Shown here piece by piece: positions 1-9,309 of a stretch of 44,649 nt of DNA; position 1 is the first letter of the stretch; the number at the start of each line of letters is the position of its first letter. The DNA comes from UBA5336 sp964492485 (GTDB taxonomy: Bacteria; Pseudomonadota; Alphaproteobacteria; Caulobacterales; Hyphomonadaceae), in NCBI GenBank assembly GCA_964492485.1, contig CAZBKM010000020.1, forward strand, positions 1-44,649, read 5' to 3'. A program made the position numbers and the translations under genes. The notes beneath the pieces were generated by a model. It was not told where the DNA came from and made no database searches. It was given only the letters and a program-made list of their open reading frames with translations.

Positions 1-2220
1 CCGCCACCGCCGACTCCGGCTTCGTTCGAGACGGGGGAGTATCTGCGGTCGGGTGGCCTGGACGTGATCGGCGCGTCCACGGCCTATGCGGAAGGCGCCA
101 CCGGGACGGGCCAGCTCGTCGCGGTCATCGACACCGGGACAGATGGGGGTCATCCCGACCTTGTTGGCCAACTGCAGGGCACGACGTTCGACGTGAACGC
201 CGCCGAGCGGGAGCCCGGCGATATTGATTCGAGCGGCCATGGCACGCTTGTCAGTGGCGTGATCGCCGCGCGCCGCAATCCCGGCAGCCTGGACCCCGGC
301 ATCCACGGGGTCGCCTATGACGCACGCATCCTCGACATCCGCGCCGATAAACCCGGGTCATGCTCCGGGAGCGACCTGGGCGAAAATTGCACTTACGATA
401 ACGCTGACCTGATCGCGGGTATCGATTATGCGCTCGCCCAGGGCGCCCGCGTGATCAACCTGTCGCTCGGCGGGTCGATCGGCGGGAACACCTCACTGGA
501 AGCGAAGATCCGCGAGGCCACCAGCCAGGCGATCATCGTCATCTCGGCCGGCAATGAAGCCGATGACGACCCGGACCAGGCGTTCCGGCCCAACAGTCCT
601 GGCTTCATCGCCGGCAGTCCGGGGACGAATGGGCGCGTCCTGGTGGTGGGGGCGATCTCCATCGCCGACGATCCGGAGACACCCGGCGTGGACGAGCGTG
701 GGCGGATCACGGATTTTTCGAATCGTGCGGGGTCTGACGCGCAGGATTTCTACATTCTCGCGCCTGGCGAGGACATCGTCTCGACCGGGCCGGACGACGA
801 TGTGGTGTTTCCCGATGCGCCGGCCTGTTCTGCGACGGTGACCGAGGATTGCAACGATGCCGACGCTGTGGGCGACTATTACCGTATCGCCGGCACGTCC
901 TTCGCGGCGCCCCATGTTTCGGGCAGCCTCGCCCTGCTTCTGGACGCGTTCCCGAACCTGGCTCTGGAGGAGGCGGTCGCGATCCTGCTGGATAGCGCGG
1001 ACGATTATGTGGACAGCGAGGTCGACCCTGTTGCGGGTGTGGCGGCGGGGCCCGGCACCGACGTGGTTTCGGGCGTCGGAATCCTGAACCTGGCAAACGC
1101 CTTCTCACCCATCGGCACGGCCAGCCTGTCAGTCGCCGGTGAGACGATGGACCCCGTGAGGGCGTTCTCGGCACCGGCCACCGGGGCGTTCGGAGACTGG
1201 GCGGTCGGTGCGGACGGGCTGGGTCGACTGGCGGTGATCGATGCCTATGAGAGGGCCTTCTCCGTGGATGCCCGGGCTGCAGCCGGCCCGACAGCGCCGC
1301 CGCTCGCCGATCTGGGTGACCGGGCAGAGTGGCTGGCCGGCGACCATCATGGCGTGAGTGCGGGGCAGCTTGATTTCTCCTGGTCTCGGCGGCGGGTCTG
1401 GGAGGACCCTTCTGCCCCCTATCAGGCCGAGCCGCAGCCCACCTTCACCGCAGCTTTCGCCCTGGATGGCGGGGAAGTGGCGTTCGGCCGGGGCAGTGCG
1501 CCGCGCCAGGCGGGACCGTCGCCGTCGCTGATTTCCACACCCGGTCGCCCGGACCGGCCCGAAGGCGAGACGAGCTGGGCGCGCCTGGTGCGCGATCTGG
1601 GTTTTGCGTCGGCCGATCTGGTGGCCGTCGATGGCCCCGCCCATGCGGAAACCGGCATCGGCCTCACGCGGGCCGGTGCCGGTTGGCACTTGCGTGGCGG
1701 TGCGGCGCTGATCGAGGATCGCGGTACGGCTCTGGGTGCGCAGATGCAGAGCCGGTTCGGGGGTGAGGATGGCGCCGACCTCGCCGCATTCGATCTGTCG
1801 GGCGGGCTGGACCTGGCTGCGGCCTGGCGCCTGGCCTTTGGTCTGGAGGCCGCCCAGGTGGCGCTGCCGGGGCTGGAGGCCGACGGGATCTGGACGAGCC
1901 GCTGGTCGCTGGGCGCGAGCCGGCCGCTTGGTCGCGGGCTGTTCAGCCTGGTTCTGTCGCAGCCCCGCCGGGCCGAGACCGGAACGCTGACGCTTGAGGA
2001 GGCCGTCACCGGAGCAAACGAGGCAGGGCTGGTGCGCGAGACCATCGACCTGCCCCTGACCCCATCGGGCCGGCAGGTCGACCTTGAGGCGCGCTACGGT
2101 GTGGACCTGGCGGAGAACGTGTCCGGCGAGGTCACCGGGGCGCTGACCACCTCACCCAACCATGTCTCGACCGCCGAGACGGCAGGCGCGGTGTGGCTGG
2201 GTCTGCGCGCCACCTGGTAG
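1..2220 (+). CDS. S8 family serine peptidase with C-terminal autotransporter-type barrel, 5' partial
   Basis: The reading frame is open from base 1, so the true start and signal peptide lie outside the window; the GTG at 64 is internal. The visible part begins with a Pro-rich stretch and then a subtilisin domain. The catalytic triad is intact: Asp in AVIDTG (codon 130-132), His in SSGHGT (238-240) and Ser in GTSFAAPHVSG (898-900). After about residue 350 the sequence becomes a Gly/Ala/Leu-rich region of alternating hydrophobic and polar residues and ends in Trp (LGLRATW), as outer-membrane autotransporter barrels do. By family knowledge such proteins pass their own protease domain across the outer membrane. 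The substrate is unknown. It could also be annotated simply as a subtilase. The triad is certain; the barrel is inferred from pattern and C-terminal residue. Confidence 0.88.
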   Translation, partial: PPPPTPASFETGEYLRSGGLDVIGASTAYAEGATGTGQLVAVIDTGTDGGHPDLVGQLQGTTFDVNAAEREPGDIDSSGHGTLVSGVIAARRNPGSLDPGIHGVAYDARILDIRADKPGSCSGSDLGENCTYDNADLIAGIDYALAQGARVINLSLGGSIGGNTSLEAKIREATSQAIIVISAGNEADDDPDQAFRPNSPGFIAGSPGTNGRVLVVGAISIADDPETPGVDERGRITDFSNRAGSDAQDFYILAPGEDIVSTGPDDDVVFPDAPACSATVTEDCNDADAVGDYYRIAGTSFAAPHVSGSLALLLDAFPNLALEEAVAILLDSADDYVDSEVDPVAGVAAGPGTDVVSGVGILNLANAFSPIGTASLSVAGETMDPVRAFSAPATGAFGDWAVGADGLGRLAVIDAYERAFSVDARAAAGPTAPPLADLGDRAEWLAGDHHGVSAGQLDFSWSRRRVWEDPSAPYQAEPQPTFTAAFALDGGEVAFGRGSAPRQAGPSPSLISTPGRPDRPEGETSWARLVRDLGFASADLVAVDGPAHAETGIGLTRAGAGWHLRGGAALIEDRGTALGAQMQSRFGGEDGADLAAFDLSGGLDLAAAWRLAFGLEAAQVALPGLEADGIWTSRWSLGASRPLGRGLFSLVLSQPRRAETGTLTLEEAVTGANEAGLVRETIDLPLTPSGRQVDLEARYGVDLAENVSGEVTGALTTSPNHVSTAETAGAVWLGLRATW

Positions 2221-2225
2221 CCCTC

Positions 2226-2239
2226 CTGAACCGGTTCAG
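2226..2239. promoter_or_regulatory. Perfect 14-bp palindrome CTGAACCGGTTCAG
   Basis: A fully self-complementary 14-mer lies six bases after the autotransporter stop and about 80 bases before the dcp start. It could be a repressor operator for the downstream peptidase gene or a short hairpin at the upstream mRNA end. There is no T-run after it, so a terminator is less likely. No regulator is recognised. Confidence 0.25.
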
Positions 2240-2321
2240 CTTCGATCTTTTCGGTTGAGACTGGAAATCCTTGCCTTGTTTGCTAGTCAAGGAGGCAAAG
2301 AAACCCGAAGGATTCCCAGAC

Positions 2322-4556
2322 ATGACGCGACAAACATCCCTGCTGGCCGGGAGCGCCCTCATGGCGCTGGCGTTCGCCCTCAGCGCGTGCGGCGCCAGCG
2401 AGTCGCCGGCCCGCGATCCCCAGGGCGCGCGCGCCGAGGCCGACAGCCCGGCCAGCGCCGTGGCTGAGGCCGCCACCGGCACGCCCGGGGCCGATCTTGC
2501 CGTCGACCCGGCCGACCTGGAAGGCAATCCCTTCCTCGAAGACTGGGACACGCCCTTTGGTGTGCCGCCATTCGGCGAGATCGAGACCGCGCATTTCCTG
2601 CCCGCGCTGAAGGCGGCGCTCAACGAACGACGCGGCGAAATCCGGGCCATCGTGCAGACAGACGCGGCCCCGACCTTCGAGAACACGATCCTGGCGCTGG
2701 AAACCTCCGGGACGCTACTCGACAGGGTCGCACTGACCTTCGGCAACATTGCCAACACCGAGAGCACGCCCGATATCCGGGCTCTGGAAGGCCAGATCTA
2801 TCCCCTCATCTCGCGCGAGGAGAGTGCGCTGCTTCTGGATGATGGCCTCTGGGAGCGGGTCCAGGCAGTCTACGACCAGCGTGACAGCCTGGAGCTCGAC
2901 GAACAGGATGCCCGGCTTCTCGAGCTCTGGCACAGGAAGTTCGAGCGCGCCGGCGCCGCGCTGCCCCCCGACGCCAAGGCGGAGGTCGTCCGCATCAACG
3001 AGCGTATCGCCACGCTGACCACCCAGTTCGGCCAGAACCTCCTGCGCGCGACCAAGGATTTCCGCCTGGAGATCACCGATCCCGCCGACCTGGCAGGCCT
3101 TTCGCCCGACTTCCGAGACGCGATCAAGGTGGAAGGCGAGGACCGATGGGTCGTCGGCCTCGACCGGTCCGTGTTCGAGACCTTCATGACCCAATCGGAG
3201 AATCGGGCCCTGCGCGAGCGGGTCTTCAATGGCTACCGTCTCCGCGCCTCGGAGGGTGAGATCGACAATGGGCCCATCCTGATCGAGATCGCGCAGCTTC
3301 GCGCCGAGCGCGCCGAGCGACTGGGCTATGAGTCCCATGCCGACTACATGCTCGAAACCCGCATGGCAGGCTCTCCGGAGGAGGCCGAGGCGTTCCTTCT
3401 GAAGGTCTGGGAGCCGGGCCTTGCCCAGGCCAAGCGCGAACGCGCCGAGATGCAGGCCCTGGCCGGCGACGCCATCGACATCCAGGGCCATGACTGGTGG
3501 CACTATTCCGAGCGTATCCGCCAGGACAAATACGCCTTCGACGATGCCCGGCTGGCGCCGTATTTCGAACTCGACAGCGTCCGCGAGGGCGCGTTCGAGA
3601 TGGCGAGACGGCTGTTCCAGGTCGAGTTTGCCGAGGTCGACGTGCCAGTCTGGAACGATGCCGTGACAGCCTACGAGATCACCGAGGCCGACACCGGCGA
3701 GCATGTCGCCCTGCTCATGATGGACATGTATGCCCGCGACTCCAAGCGCGGCGGCGCCTGGATGAGTAGCTACCGCTACGCCTCCGATGTGGGGGGCGAG
3801 CCGGTCCGTCCGATCGTCACCAACAATCTCAACCTGACCCGTCCCGGCGAGGGGCGGCCGACCCTGATGCGCTTCGACGAGGTCGAGACCCTGTTCCACG
3901 AATTTGGCCATGGCCTCCACGGCGCACTCACCACGATCCGTTACGAGACCTTCTCGGGTGTCGACGGGCCGCGCGATTACACCGAGTTCCCGGCCCAGAT
4001 CCTCGAGCACTGGGCCTCGGCGCCCGAGATGCTCAACCTCTATGCCCAGCATCACGAGACCGGGGAGACCATCCCGCTCGAATTGGTGGATCGCTTGCGC
4101 GAGGCCTCGAACCACAATCAGGGTTTCCGCACCACGGAGTTCATCGCCGCGTCGCTCCTGGACCTGGCCTGGCACAATCTCTCCCATGAGGAAGCCCTTC
4201 AGATCGAGGATGCGCGTGCTTTCGAGCAGGCCGTCCTGGAGAGATTCGGCCTGATCCCGGAGATCGAGCCGCGCTACCGTTCGAACTATTTCGCCCATAT
4301 CTTCGCGGGCGGCTATTCGGCCGGCTATTACTCATACCTCTGGTCGGAGATCCTGGACGCCGACGGTTTCTACGCGTTCAAGGAGGCGGGCGACATCTTC
4401 GATCGTGAGCTCGCACAGCGGCTCAAGACCTGGGTCTATGAGTCTGGCGGACTGCGGCCCGCGGAGGAGCTGTATCGCAACTTCCGGGGCAGCGATCCAA
4501 CCATCGATCCACTGCTCGAACTTCGCGGGTTCAAGGATCCGGGCTCCGAGGGGTAG
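2322..4556 (+). CDS. dcp: M3 family zinc metallopeptidase, peptidyl-dipeptidase Dcp-like lipoprotein
   Basis: This 744-residue protein belongs to the thimet oligopeptidase/Dcp family, close to the usual 680-720 residues plus a leader. The zinc site HEFGH is at residues 526-530 and the third ligand Glu is at about 562 in ILEHWAS. I chose ATG 2322 because it follows a GAAGGA ribosome site at 2307 and opens a lipoprotein signal peptide with lipobox LSAC near residue 20; an upstream TTG at 2271 only adds residues before the signal. The Cys suggests a lipid-anchored periplasmic enzyme that trims dipeptides from peptides, unlike cytoplasmic E. coli Dcp. A low-complexity Ala/Asp linker follows the Cys. 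Oligopeptidase A is the alternative name within the same family. It stands alone between the autotransporter and the convergent rne. Confidence 0.9.
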   Translation: MTRQTSLLAGSALMALAFALSACGASESPARDPQGARAEADSPASAVAEAATGTPGADLAVDPADLEGNPFLEDWDTPFGVPPFGEIETAHFLPALKAALNERRGEIRAIVQTDAAPTFENTILALETSGTLLDRVALTFGNIANTESTPDIRALEGQIYPLISREESALLLDDGLWERVQAVYDQRDSLELDEQDARLLELWHRKFERAGAALPPDAKAEVVRINERIATLTTQFGQNLLRATKDFRLEITDPADLAGLSPDFRDAIKVEGEDRWVVGLDRSVFETFMTQSENRALRERVFNGYRLRASEGEIDNGPILIEIAQLRAERAERLGYESHADYMLETRMAGSPEEAEAFLLKVWEPGLAQAKRERAEMQALAGDAIDIQGHDWWHYSERIRQDKYAFDDARLAPYFELDSVREGAFEMARRLFQVEFAEVDVPVWNDAVTAYEITEADTGEHVALLMMDMYARDSKRGGAWMSSYRYASDVGGEPVRPIVTNNLNLTRPGEGRPTLMRFDEVETLFHEFGHGLHGALTTIRYETFSGVDGPRDYTEFPAQILEHWASAPEMLNLYAQHHETGETIPLELVDRLREASNHNQGFRTTEFIAASLLDLAWHNLSHEEALQIEDARAFEQAVLERFGLIPEIEPRYRSNYFAHIFAGGYSAGYYSYLWSEILDADGFYAFKEAGDIFDRELAQRLKTWVYESGGLRPAEELYRNFRGSDPTIDPLLELRGFKDPGSEG

Positions 4557-4584
4557 GCCGCTCGCCCGCGGCACTTGCGAGACA

Positions 4585-4607
4585 GGCCGGGCAACCCTTG
4601 CCCGGCC
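4585..4607. terminator. Bidirectional hairpin between convergent dcp and rne
   Basis: Arms GGCCGGGCAA and TTGCCCGGCC pair perfectly (10 bp) around a three-base loop. The hairpin sits 28 bases past the dcp stop and about 70 bases past the rne stop on the other strand. The T-run is weak (TTCC), so it may act as a strong hairpin end for both genes rather than a textbook intrinsic terminator. Confidence 0.6.
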
Positions 4608-4676
4608 TTCCTGGCCCGATCTTTCTGGCCCCGGCCTTCTGGTGTCTGCGGCGCAGCCTGCTCAGGGTCGCTCCGC

Positions 4677-7367
4677 TCAGGCGAGGCGGCGGCTCCACCA
4701 GCCGCGTTTCTTCGGCTTGGTCTCGGCATCACCGCCTTCGACCCTGATATCCGGCGTCTCCTTTGCCGCTGCCGGCACCTCAGCAGGTATGACGGGCACG
4801 GGTTCCGGTGTGGCGGCTGCGACCGGTTCCGGTTCAGGGTCCGGTTGCGCTGCCGGTTCCGGTTCAGGGTCCGGTTGCGGCCTTGGCGCCTGCGACGCTT
4901 CCGGCGCCGGTGCAGCCGGATCGACGTGTCCCGCTGGCGCGTCCGGTACGGGTGTGGACGTATCGTCGGGGGCGGCGCCCGGCGCGGTGGCCGTCGAGTC
5001 CGCCTCCTCGGTCACGGAGGATGCGGCGGGCGTCGACACGCCGTCGGTTTCGGGCTTGGGACGGCGCCGCGAGCGCCGCCGCCGGGCCGGCTTGGTGCGC
5101 TCGCTGCTGGCTTCGCTTTTGGCATCGTCGGGCTGGCTCGCTTCAGACCGGGCGGAGTTGTCCGGCATCAGATCCGGATCGATAACCTCGCCTGGCGTAA
5201 CCGACAGGCCGTCCAGATAGGCTCCACCATCGGCCGGGACGATGTCAGGCTTGCCCTTCACCGGCTCGTCCTGCGGACGGTCCTGGTCAGCCTGCTCACC
5301 CTCGCCAGCGCCGGTCGCGGCATCCGAGACGGACTCCGTGGAGGGGCCGGCCGTTGCATCGTCGGATGCCTGGGCGTCTTCGCCCTCGCCGCGCCCACCG
5401 CGGCGGCGGCGTCGTCCACCCCTGCGTCCCCTGCGACGGCGCTTGCGGGTGGCGCTTTCCTCCTCGCCATCGCGGGCACGGTCCTCGCCATTGGCCGTCG
5501 CCGCCTCGTCCTCCTCGTCGTCGGAAACGTCGACCGTCTCGTCATCCTCGTCTTCGTCGTCGGCATCGACGACGTCGAGCGCGGAGCGGGTATCGGTCGG
5601 CTGCGGCCGCGGCCGTTTCGGTTTCGGCTTGGCGTTGGGGTCCTTCTCGACCGAGATGGAAAAATCGCCCGAAAGCAATTCGCCCCGGGACGAGATGGAA
5701 ATCGTCGCGCCGGACGACTGCTCGATCTCCGTGATCGTGTCGCGCTTGTTGTTGAGGATGTAGAGCGCGACGTCGGTCGGCGCCTCGACGCGCACATGTT
5801 TCAGGGTGCCGTCGGCGACCCGACTCTCGATCGCGCGCAGGAGCTGCAGCGCGGCGGAATAGACCGAGCGGCGGCGACCGGTTCCGGCGCACGCATCACA
5901 AGGCTCCGACGTCGTCTGAAGCACGCCGGCCCGGCGGCGCTGGCGGGAGATTTCCATCAGCCCGAACTGGGAGATCTTGCCCGTCTGCACCCGGGCCCGG
6001 TCCGCCTTCAGGCAGTCCTTGACCTTCTTCTCCACCGCGCGGTTGTTCTTCGACTCATCCATGTCGATGAAGTCGATGACCACAAGGCCGGCGAGGTCGC
6101 GCAGGCGCATCTGCCGGCAGGCCTCCTCCGCCGCCTCCAGGTTCGTTCGCAGCGCCGTCTGCTCGATGTTGCGCGCCTTGGTGGACTTGCCCGAGTTCAC
6201 GTCGATGGCGACCAGCGCTTCGGTCTGGTTGATGACCAGATAGCCGCCCGATTTCAGTGTCACCGTCGGCGAGAAGATGCTGTCGAGCTGTTCTTCCACA
6301 CCGAACTCGACGAACAGGGGTGTGGACTCCTTCCAGCTTCGAACCTTCTTCGCCTGGCTGGGCATCAGGACTTTCACCAGGTCCTTGGCCTCCCGGTAGG
6401 CGCGATCGCCCTGGACCCAGACCTCCTCCAGATCCTTGTCGAACATGTCGCGCATGGCGCGATGCACCAGACCGCCTTCCTCGTGGATCAGGCAGGGCGC
6501 GATCGAGGTCAGCGTCTTTTCGCGGATCGTGTCCCAGAGCTTGATCAGGTAATCATAATCGCGCTTGATCTCGGTTTTCGTGCGCTTGGCGCCTGCGGTG
6601 CGCACGATCAGGCCCATGCCGGCGGGCACGTCCAGCTCGCCCATCACGGCCTTGAGCCGTTTGCGGTCGCTCGCATTGCTGATCTTGCGCGAGATCCCAC
6701 CACCGCGCGGGGTGTTGGGCATGAGGACGGAATACCGTCCGGCCAGCGACAGGTAGGTGGTCAGTGCCGCACCCTTGTTGCCGCGCTCTTCCTTGACGAC
6801 CTGAACGAGCATGATCTGCCGGCGGCGGATCACTTCCTGGATCTTGTAGCGTTTGAGCTGGCTGTTTCGCGGCCCGCGCCGGCGACCGTCCGAACCCGCC
6901 GTGCCATTGGCCGAGCCGTTCGGTTCGCTTTGGGCCCTGCCGCCCTCGCCGTCAGTCTTCTCACCGTCCTGGGGCGGCTCTCCATCGCCCGCACTTCCGG
7001 TCTCGCCCTCGTCCAGGTCGCGCGTAACGACGCCGTCATCCTCGTCATCGTCGAAGTCGAAGCCGTCCTCTTCAGCGGCGGCTTCGGCAGCCTCGCGCAG
7101 GAGGGCTTCCCGGTCGGCCTGCGGGAGCTGGTAATAGTCGGGGTGGATCTCCGAGAAGGCGAGGAAGCCATGGCGGTTGCCGCCATACTCCACAAATGCG
7201 GCCTGAAGCGACGGTTCGACCCGCGTTACCTTGGCCAGGTAGATGTTGCCGCGGAGCTGCTCCCGGCCGGTGGTCTCGAAATCAAAGTCGTCGACGTGTC
7301 CATTCGTCGAGAGCGCCACCCGGGTCTCTTCCGGGTGGACCGCGTCGATCAGCATGAGTTTGCTCAT
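4677..7367 (-). CDS. rne: Ribonuclease E (RNase E/G family)
   Basis: This 896-residue endoribonuclease is the core of RNA decay and rRNA/tRNA processing. From the start MSKLMLIDAV (ATG at 7367; a GTG-led extension to 7460 is in frame but not family-like) it shows an S1 domain beginning near residue 38, and a catalytic domain with the two metal-binding Asp in AIDVNSGK (389) and VIDFIDMD (432). Their 43-residue spacing equals that of E. coli D303/D346. A Zn-link CDAC follows at 490-493. Residues about 98-165 are an acidic, Gly-rich insertion within the S1 region, as described for several alphaproteobacterial enzymes. The tail beyond about 560 is disordered, with alternating acidic and Arg-rich blocks and PDPEPEP repeats, fitting a degradosome scaffold. 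It is divergent from the amidase gene, with a long leader between them. Confidence 0.97.
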   Translation of the reverse strand: MSKLMLIDAVHPEETRVALSTNGHVDDFDFETTGREQLRGNIYLAKVTRVEPSLQAAFVEYGGNRHGFLAFSEIHPDYYQLPQADREALLREAAEAAAEEDGFDFDDDEDDGVVTRDLDEGETGSAGDGEPPQDGEKTDGEGGRAQSEPNGSANGTAGSDGRRRGPRNSQLKRYKIQEVIRRRQIMLVQVVKEERGNKGAALTTYLSLAGRYSVLMPNTPRGGGISRKISNASDRKRLKAVMGELDVPAGMGLIVRTAGAKRTKTEIKRDYDYLIKLWDTIREKTLTSIAPCLIHEEGGLVHRAMRDMFDKDLEEVWVQGDRAYREAKDLVKVLMPSQAKKVRSWKESTPLFVEFGVEEQLDSIFSPTVTLKSGGYLVINQTEALVAIDVNSGKSTKARNIEQTALRTNLEAAEEACRQMRLRDLAGLVVIDFIDMDESKNNRAVEKKVKDCLKADRARVQTGKISQFGLMEISRQRRRAGVLQTTSEPCDACAGTGRRRSVYSAALQLLRAIESRVADGTLKHVRVEAPTDVALYILNNKRDTITEIEQSSGATISISSRGELLSGDFSISVEKDPNAKPKPKRPRPQPTDTRSALDVVDADDEDEDDETVDVSDDEEDEAATANGEDRARDGEEESATRKRRRRGRRGGRRRRRGGRGEGEDAQASDDATAGPSTESVSDAATGAGEGEQADQDRPQDEPVKGKPDIVPADGGAYLDGLSVTPGEVIDPDLMPDNSARSEASQPDDAKSEASSERTKPARRRRSRRRPKPETDGVSTPAASSVTEEADSTATAPGAAPDDTSTPVPDAPAGHVDPAAPAPEASQAPRPQPDPEPEPAAQPDPEPEPVAAATPEPVPVIPAEVPAAAKETPDIRVEGGDAETKPKKRGWWSRRLA
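4823..4879 (-). repeat. 30-bp tandem repeat inside the rne tail
   Basis: Nearly two copies of a 30-base unit (4823-4852 and 4853-4879) are identical over 27 bases. They encode a duplicated QPDPEPEP decapeptide in the disordered C-terminal scaffold of RNase E. This looks like a recent slippage duplication and is likely to vary between strains. Confidence 0.85.
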
Positions 7368-7790
7368 GAAACAGTACCTTGCTGTCCGGCTGCGCCGCGG
7401 CGACCGGGCATAGCCCTCGCCACCGTCTCGCGCCGGTCGGTTCGTGTGGGAAGGAGCCACGACTGTTCGAGGGCGCGCCGTGGGGCGCGTCTAGGATCGT
7501 CGAAAAGGCGCGGACTCCGGTGAACATGGGTCTTCCGCTATCCGGGGCACCGAGGGCGTCGAGTCTGTCGATCGTCCACTCGGGGCAGAAGAATTCCGTC
7601 TATGGCGCCGCTAGGACTGCCATGTCTCTTCTTGCCGGAGAATAGTCCCTTTGCAAACCCCTCAAACGCGACTTGGCCGTGTTTTCATCACATCTGCCTG
7701 AAACGACTGCCATACATCCATGGTTAAGGATAATCTTGTCATGAGTGTTGGCCGAGACGTTCCGTGCCCAGACTGAACCGAAAGAGTGTC
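7368..7790. other. 423-bp divergent intergenic region between rne and the amidase
   Basis: No gene is supported here; the short open frames lack family features. On the minus strand a possible promoter for rne is TTGAGG (complement of 7660-7665) and TATTCT (complement of 7639-7644), but the 15-base spacer is short. If used, it gives an mRNA leader of roughly 265 bases. Long leaders that allow autoregulation are known for E. coli rne; whether this applies here is inference. On the plus strand GATAAT at 7729-7734 could be a -10 for the amidase, without a good -35. Confidence 0.35.
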
Positions 7791-9011
7791 ATGCGCCCAA
7801 GCGCCGCCTGGCTGATCCCGTTTCGCCGCTGTCTTGCGGGGGCCGCCGCCGGGCTGGCGCTTGTGATCGGTGCCGCGGCGCCGGCCGAGGCCCGCGAGGC
7901 GGCGCCGGCCGATGTGCGTGTGGTGGGCAATGGGGACCCGAGCCGGGTGACCCTGTGGTCGGAGACCGCGTTCGAGGCCACGGCGGAACTGTCGGCCGAT
8001 TCGCTCGGATACCGGATCGTGGTGACCCCGGCGGAACGTGGATCGTCGACGACCGAGGCCGAGCCGGTCGATCCCGTGACCGGCGTTGCTTCCTATGCCT
8101 GGAAGGACGGGCGGCTGCACCTGGATCTGAGCCAGCCCATGATGATCGCCCGGGTGATCACCCTGCCGCCGGCGGGTGTCGAGCCGAGACACCGCTACAT
8201 TCTCGATCTCAATCGGGTATCGGCGGCCCGGTACGAAGCGGCCGTGAGCGCCGACGCTCCGGTGCTGCAGCGGGTCAAGGCCCGTGGTCATCCCAGCGCA
8301 ACCCCTTCGCACAAGGGCGACCGTCTGGAGCGTTACACGATCGTGATCGATGCTGGCCATGGCGGCAAGGACCCCGGCGCCATTGCCGTCACCGGCGTGC
8401 GTGAGAAGGACATCGTGCTCGCCGCCGCCAGGGAGTTGCGCGACCTTCTCGAGCGGGATCCGCGTTTCGATGTGAAGCTGACGCGCGAAACCGACGTCTA
8501 CATTCCGCTGGAGGATCGGGTGACAAAGGCGCGAAACTGGGGCGCGGACCTGTTCATCTCCCTGCATGCCGATGCCGCCGGCAGCCCGGACGTGCAGGGC
8601 GCCTCGGTCTATACCATCTCGGCACGCGGCGAGGCGCGGATCGACCGCGAGGCGGCGCGGAACGATTGGGAAATGCCACTCGAAACCGGCGCTCCGAAGG
8701 ATGTCAACACGATCCTGGAAGATCTGATCAAGCGCGAGACGAAGACCAATTCCGGCCTGTTCGCCCGCATGCTGATCCCCGAATTGGAGAAGGCCGGCCC
8801 GGCATTGCGCAACACCCACCGCAATGCCGGCTTCTACGTTCTGCTCGCGCCAGATGTCCCCGCGGTTCTTGTGGAGATCGGCTTCCTCACGAACCGGGCC
8901 GACGCCCTGCGGCTTCAGTCGCGCGGCGGGCGGGCCAGGGCGATGCAGGCGGTCGACCGGGCGATCCGGACCTATTTCGACCGCCAGGAAGCCCGTCTGG
9001 CGTCGAACTAG
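7791..9011 (+). CDS. amiC: N-acetylmuramoyl-L-alanine amidase, AmiC type
   Basis: This 406-residue periplasmic zinc amidase cuts the bond between N-acetylmuramic acid and the stem peptide, as needed for daughter-cell separation. A signal peptide covers about residues 1-34 (basic start, hydrophobic core, cleavage near APAEA). An AMIN-like domain follows, then Amidase_3. Zinc ligands are His190 in DAGHGG, Glu205 and His259 in SLHADA; the catalytic Glu362 is in LVEIGFLTN. ATG 7791 is preferred over GTG 7764 because it follows an AAAGAG ribosome site and gives a normal signal peptide. The stop codon is the first part of a repeat element. Neighbours rne and PBP1A are in the order seen in many alphaproteobacteria. 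Confidence 0.93.
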   Translation: MRPSAAWLIPFRRCLAGAAAGLALVIGAAAPAEAREAAPADVRVVGNGDPSRVTLWSETAFEATAELSADSLGYRIVVTPAERGSSTTEAEPVDPVTGVASYAWKDGRLHLDLSQPMMIARVITLPPAGVEPRHRYILDLNRVSAARYEAAVSADAPVLQRVKARGHPSATPSHKGDRLERYTIVIDAGHGGKDPGAIAVTGVREKDIVLAAARELRDLLERDPRFDVKLTRETDVYIPLEDRVTKARNWGADLFISLHADAAGSPDVQGASVYTISARGEARIDREAARNDWEMPLETGAPKDVNTILEDLIKRETKTNSGLFARMLIPELEKAGPALRNTHRNAGFYVLLAPDVPAVLVEIGFLTNRADALRLQSRGGRARAMQAVDRAIRTYFDRQEARLASN

Positions 9012-9058
9012 GGCATTTTCGAGCGAAGTGGATCCCGGTTCGCGTTAAGAAAATGCCC
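9011..9058 (+). repeat. Dispersed palindromic repeat, block 1, copy A
   Basis: Outer arms GGGCATTTTC (9011-9020) and GAAAATGCCC (9049-9058) are perfect complements, and an inner pair GCGAA/TTCGC (9023-9027, 9039-9043) nests inside. The first base is the last base of the amidase TAG. Related copies lie at 9075, 21844 and 42076. As RNA it would form a strong hairpin immediately after the gene, so it may protect or end the transcript. Confidence 0.9.
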
Positions 9059-9074
9059 CAGAATCCGAGTGGAA

Positions 9075-9120
9075 GGCATTTTCGAGCGAAGTGGATTCCG
9101 GTTCGCGTTTAGAAAAATCC
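9075..9120 (+). repeat. Dispersed palindromic repeat, block 1, copy B
   Basis: This second copy starts 16 bases after copy A and has the same orientation. The left arm GGCATTTTC and the core AGCGAAGTGG are identical to copy A, and the right arm is decayed (GAAAAATCC). The remaining 9121-9309 contains no gene. It holds a small hairpin (GGGTCG at 9199, CGACCC at 9213) and the PBP1A leader. Confidence 0.85.
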
Positions 9121-9309
9121 CATAGCGACCTGAAGTGAAGGTCTGGTGTGAAACCTGAGGCAGGGGCTTCGGGTCAGCCCGACTGGCGCTTTCGGTGCGG
9201 GTCGGGTTTTCGCGACCCCCACGACGCCTTACTCTTGCCGTACCCGTGTGCGATTCCATCAGGCTGAGCCAGGCGGGCCGCATGACGCCTTCGACATCGA
9301 GGATCCTGG

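Noticed and set aside
2715..4298. Long open frame opposite dcp
   Set aside because: It is the antisense shadow of an M3 peptidase with an intact zinc site.
4575..7523. A very long open frame on the strand opposite rne (about 980 codons)
   Set aside because: It mirrors the RNase E gene, has Arg/Gly/Val-rich sequence without any domain, and such antisense frames are expected in high-GC coding DNA. RNase E motifs on the other strand are complete.
9011..9120. Two adjacent similar repeats as a CRISPR array
   Set aside because: Only two copies, 16-base spacing, internal palindromes and matching copies elsewhere in the window show a REP-like element.
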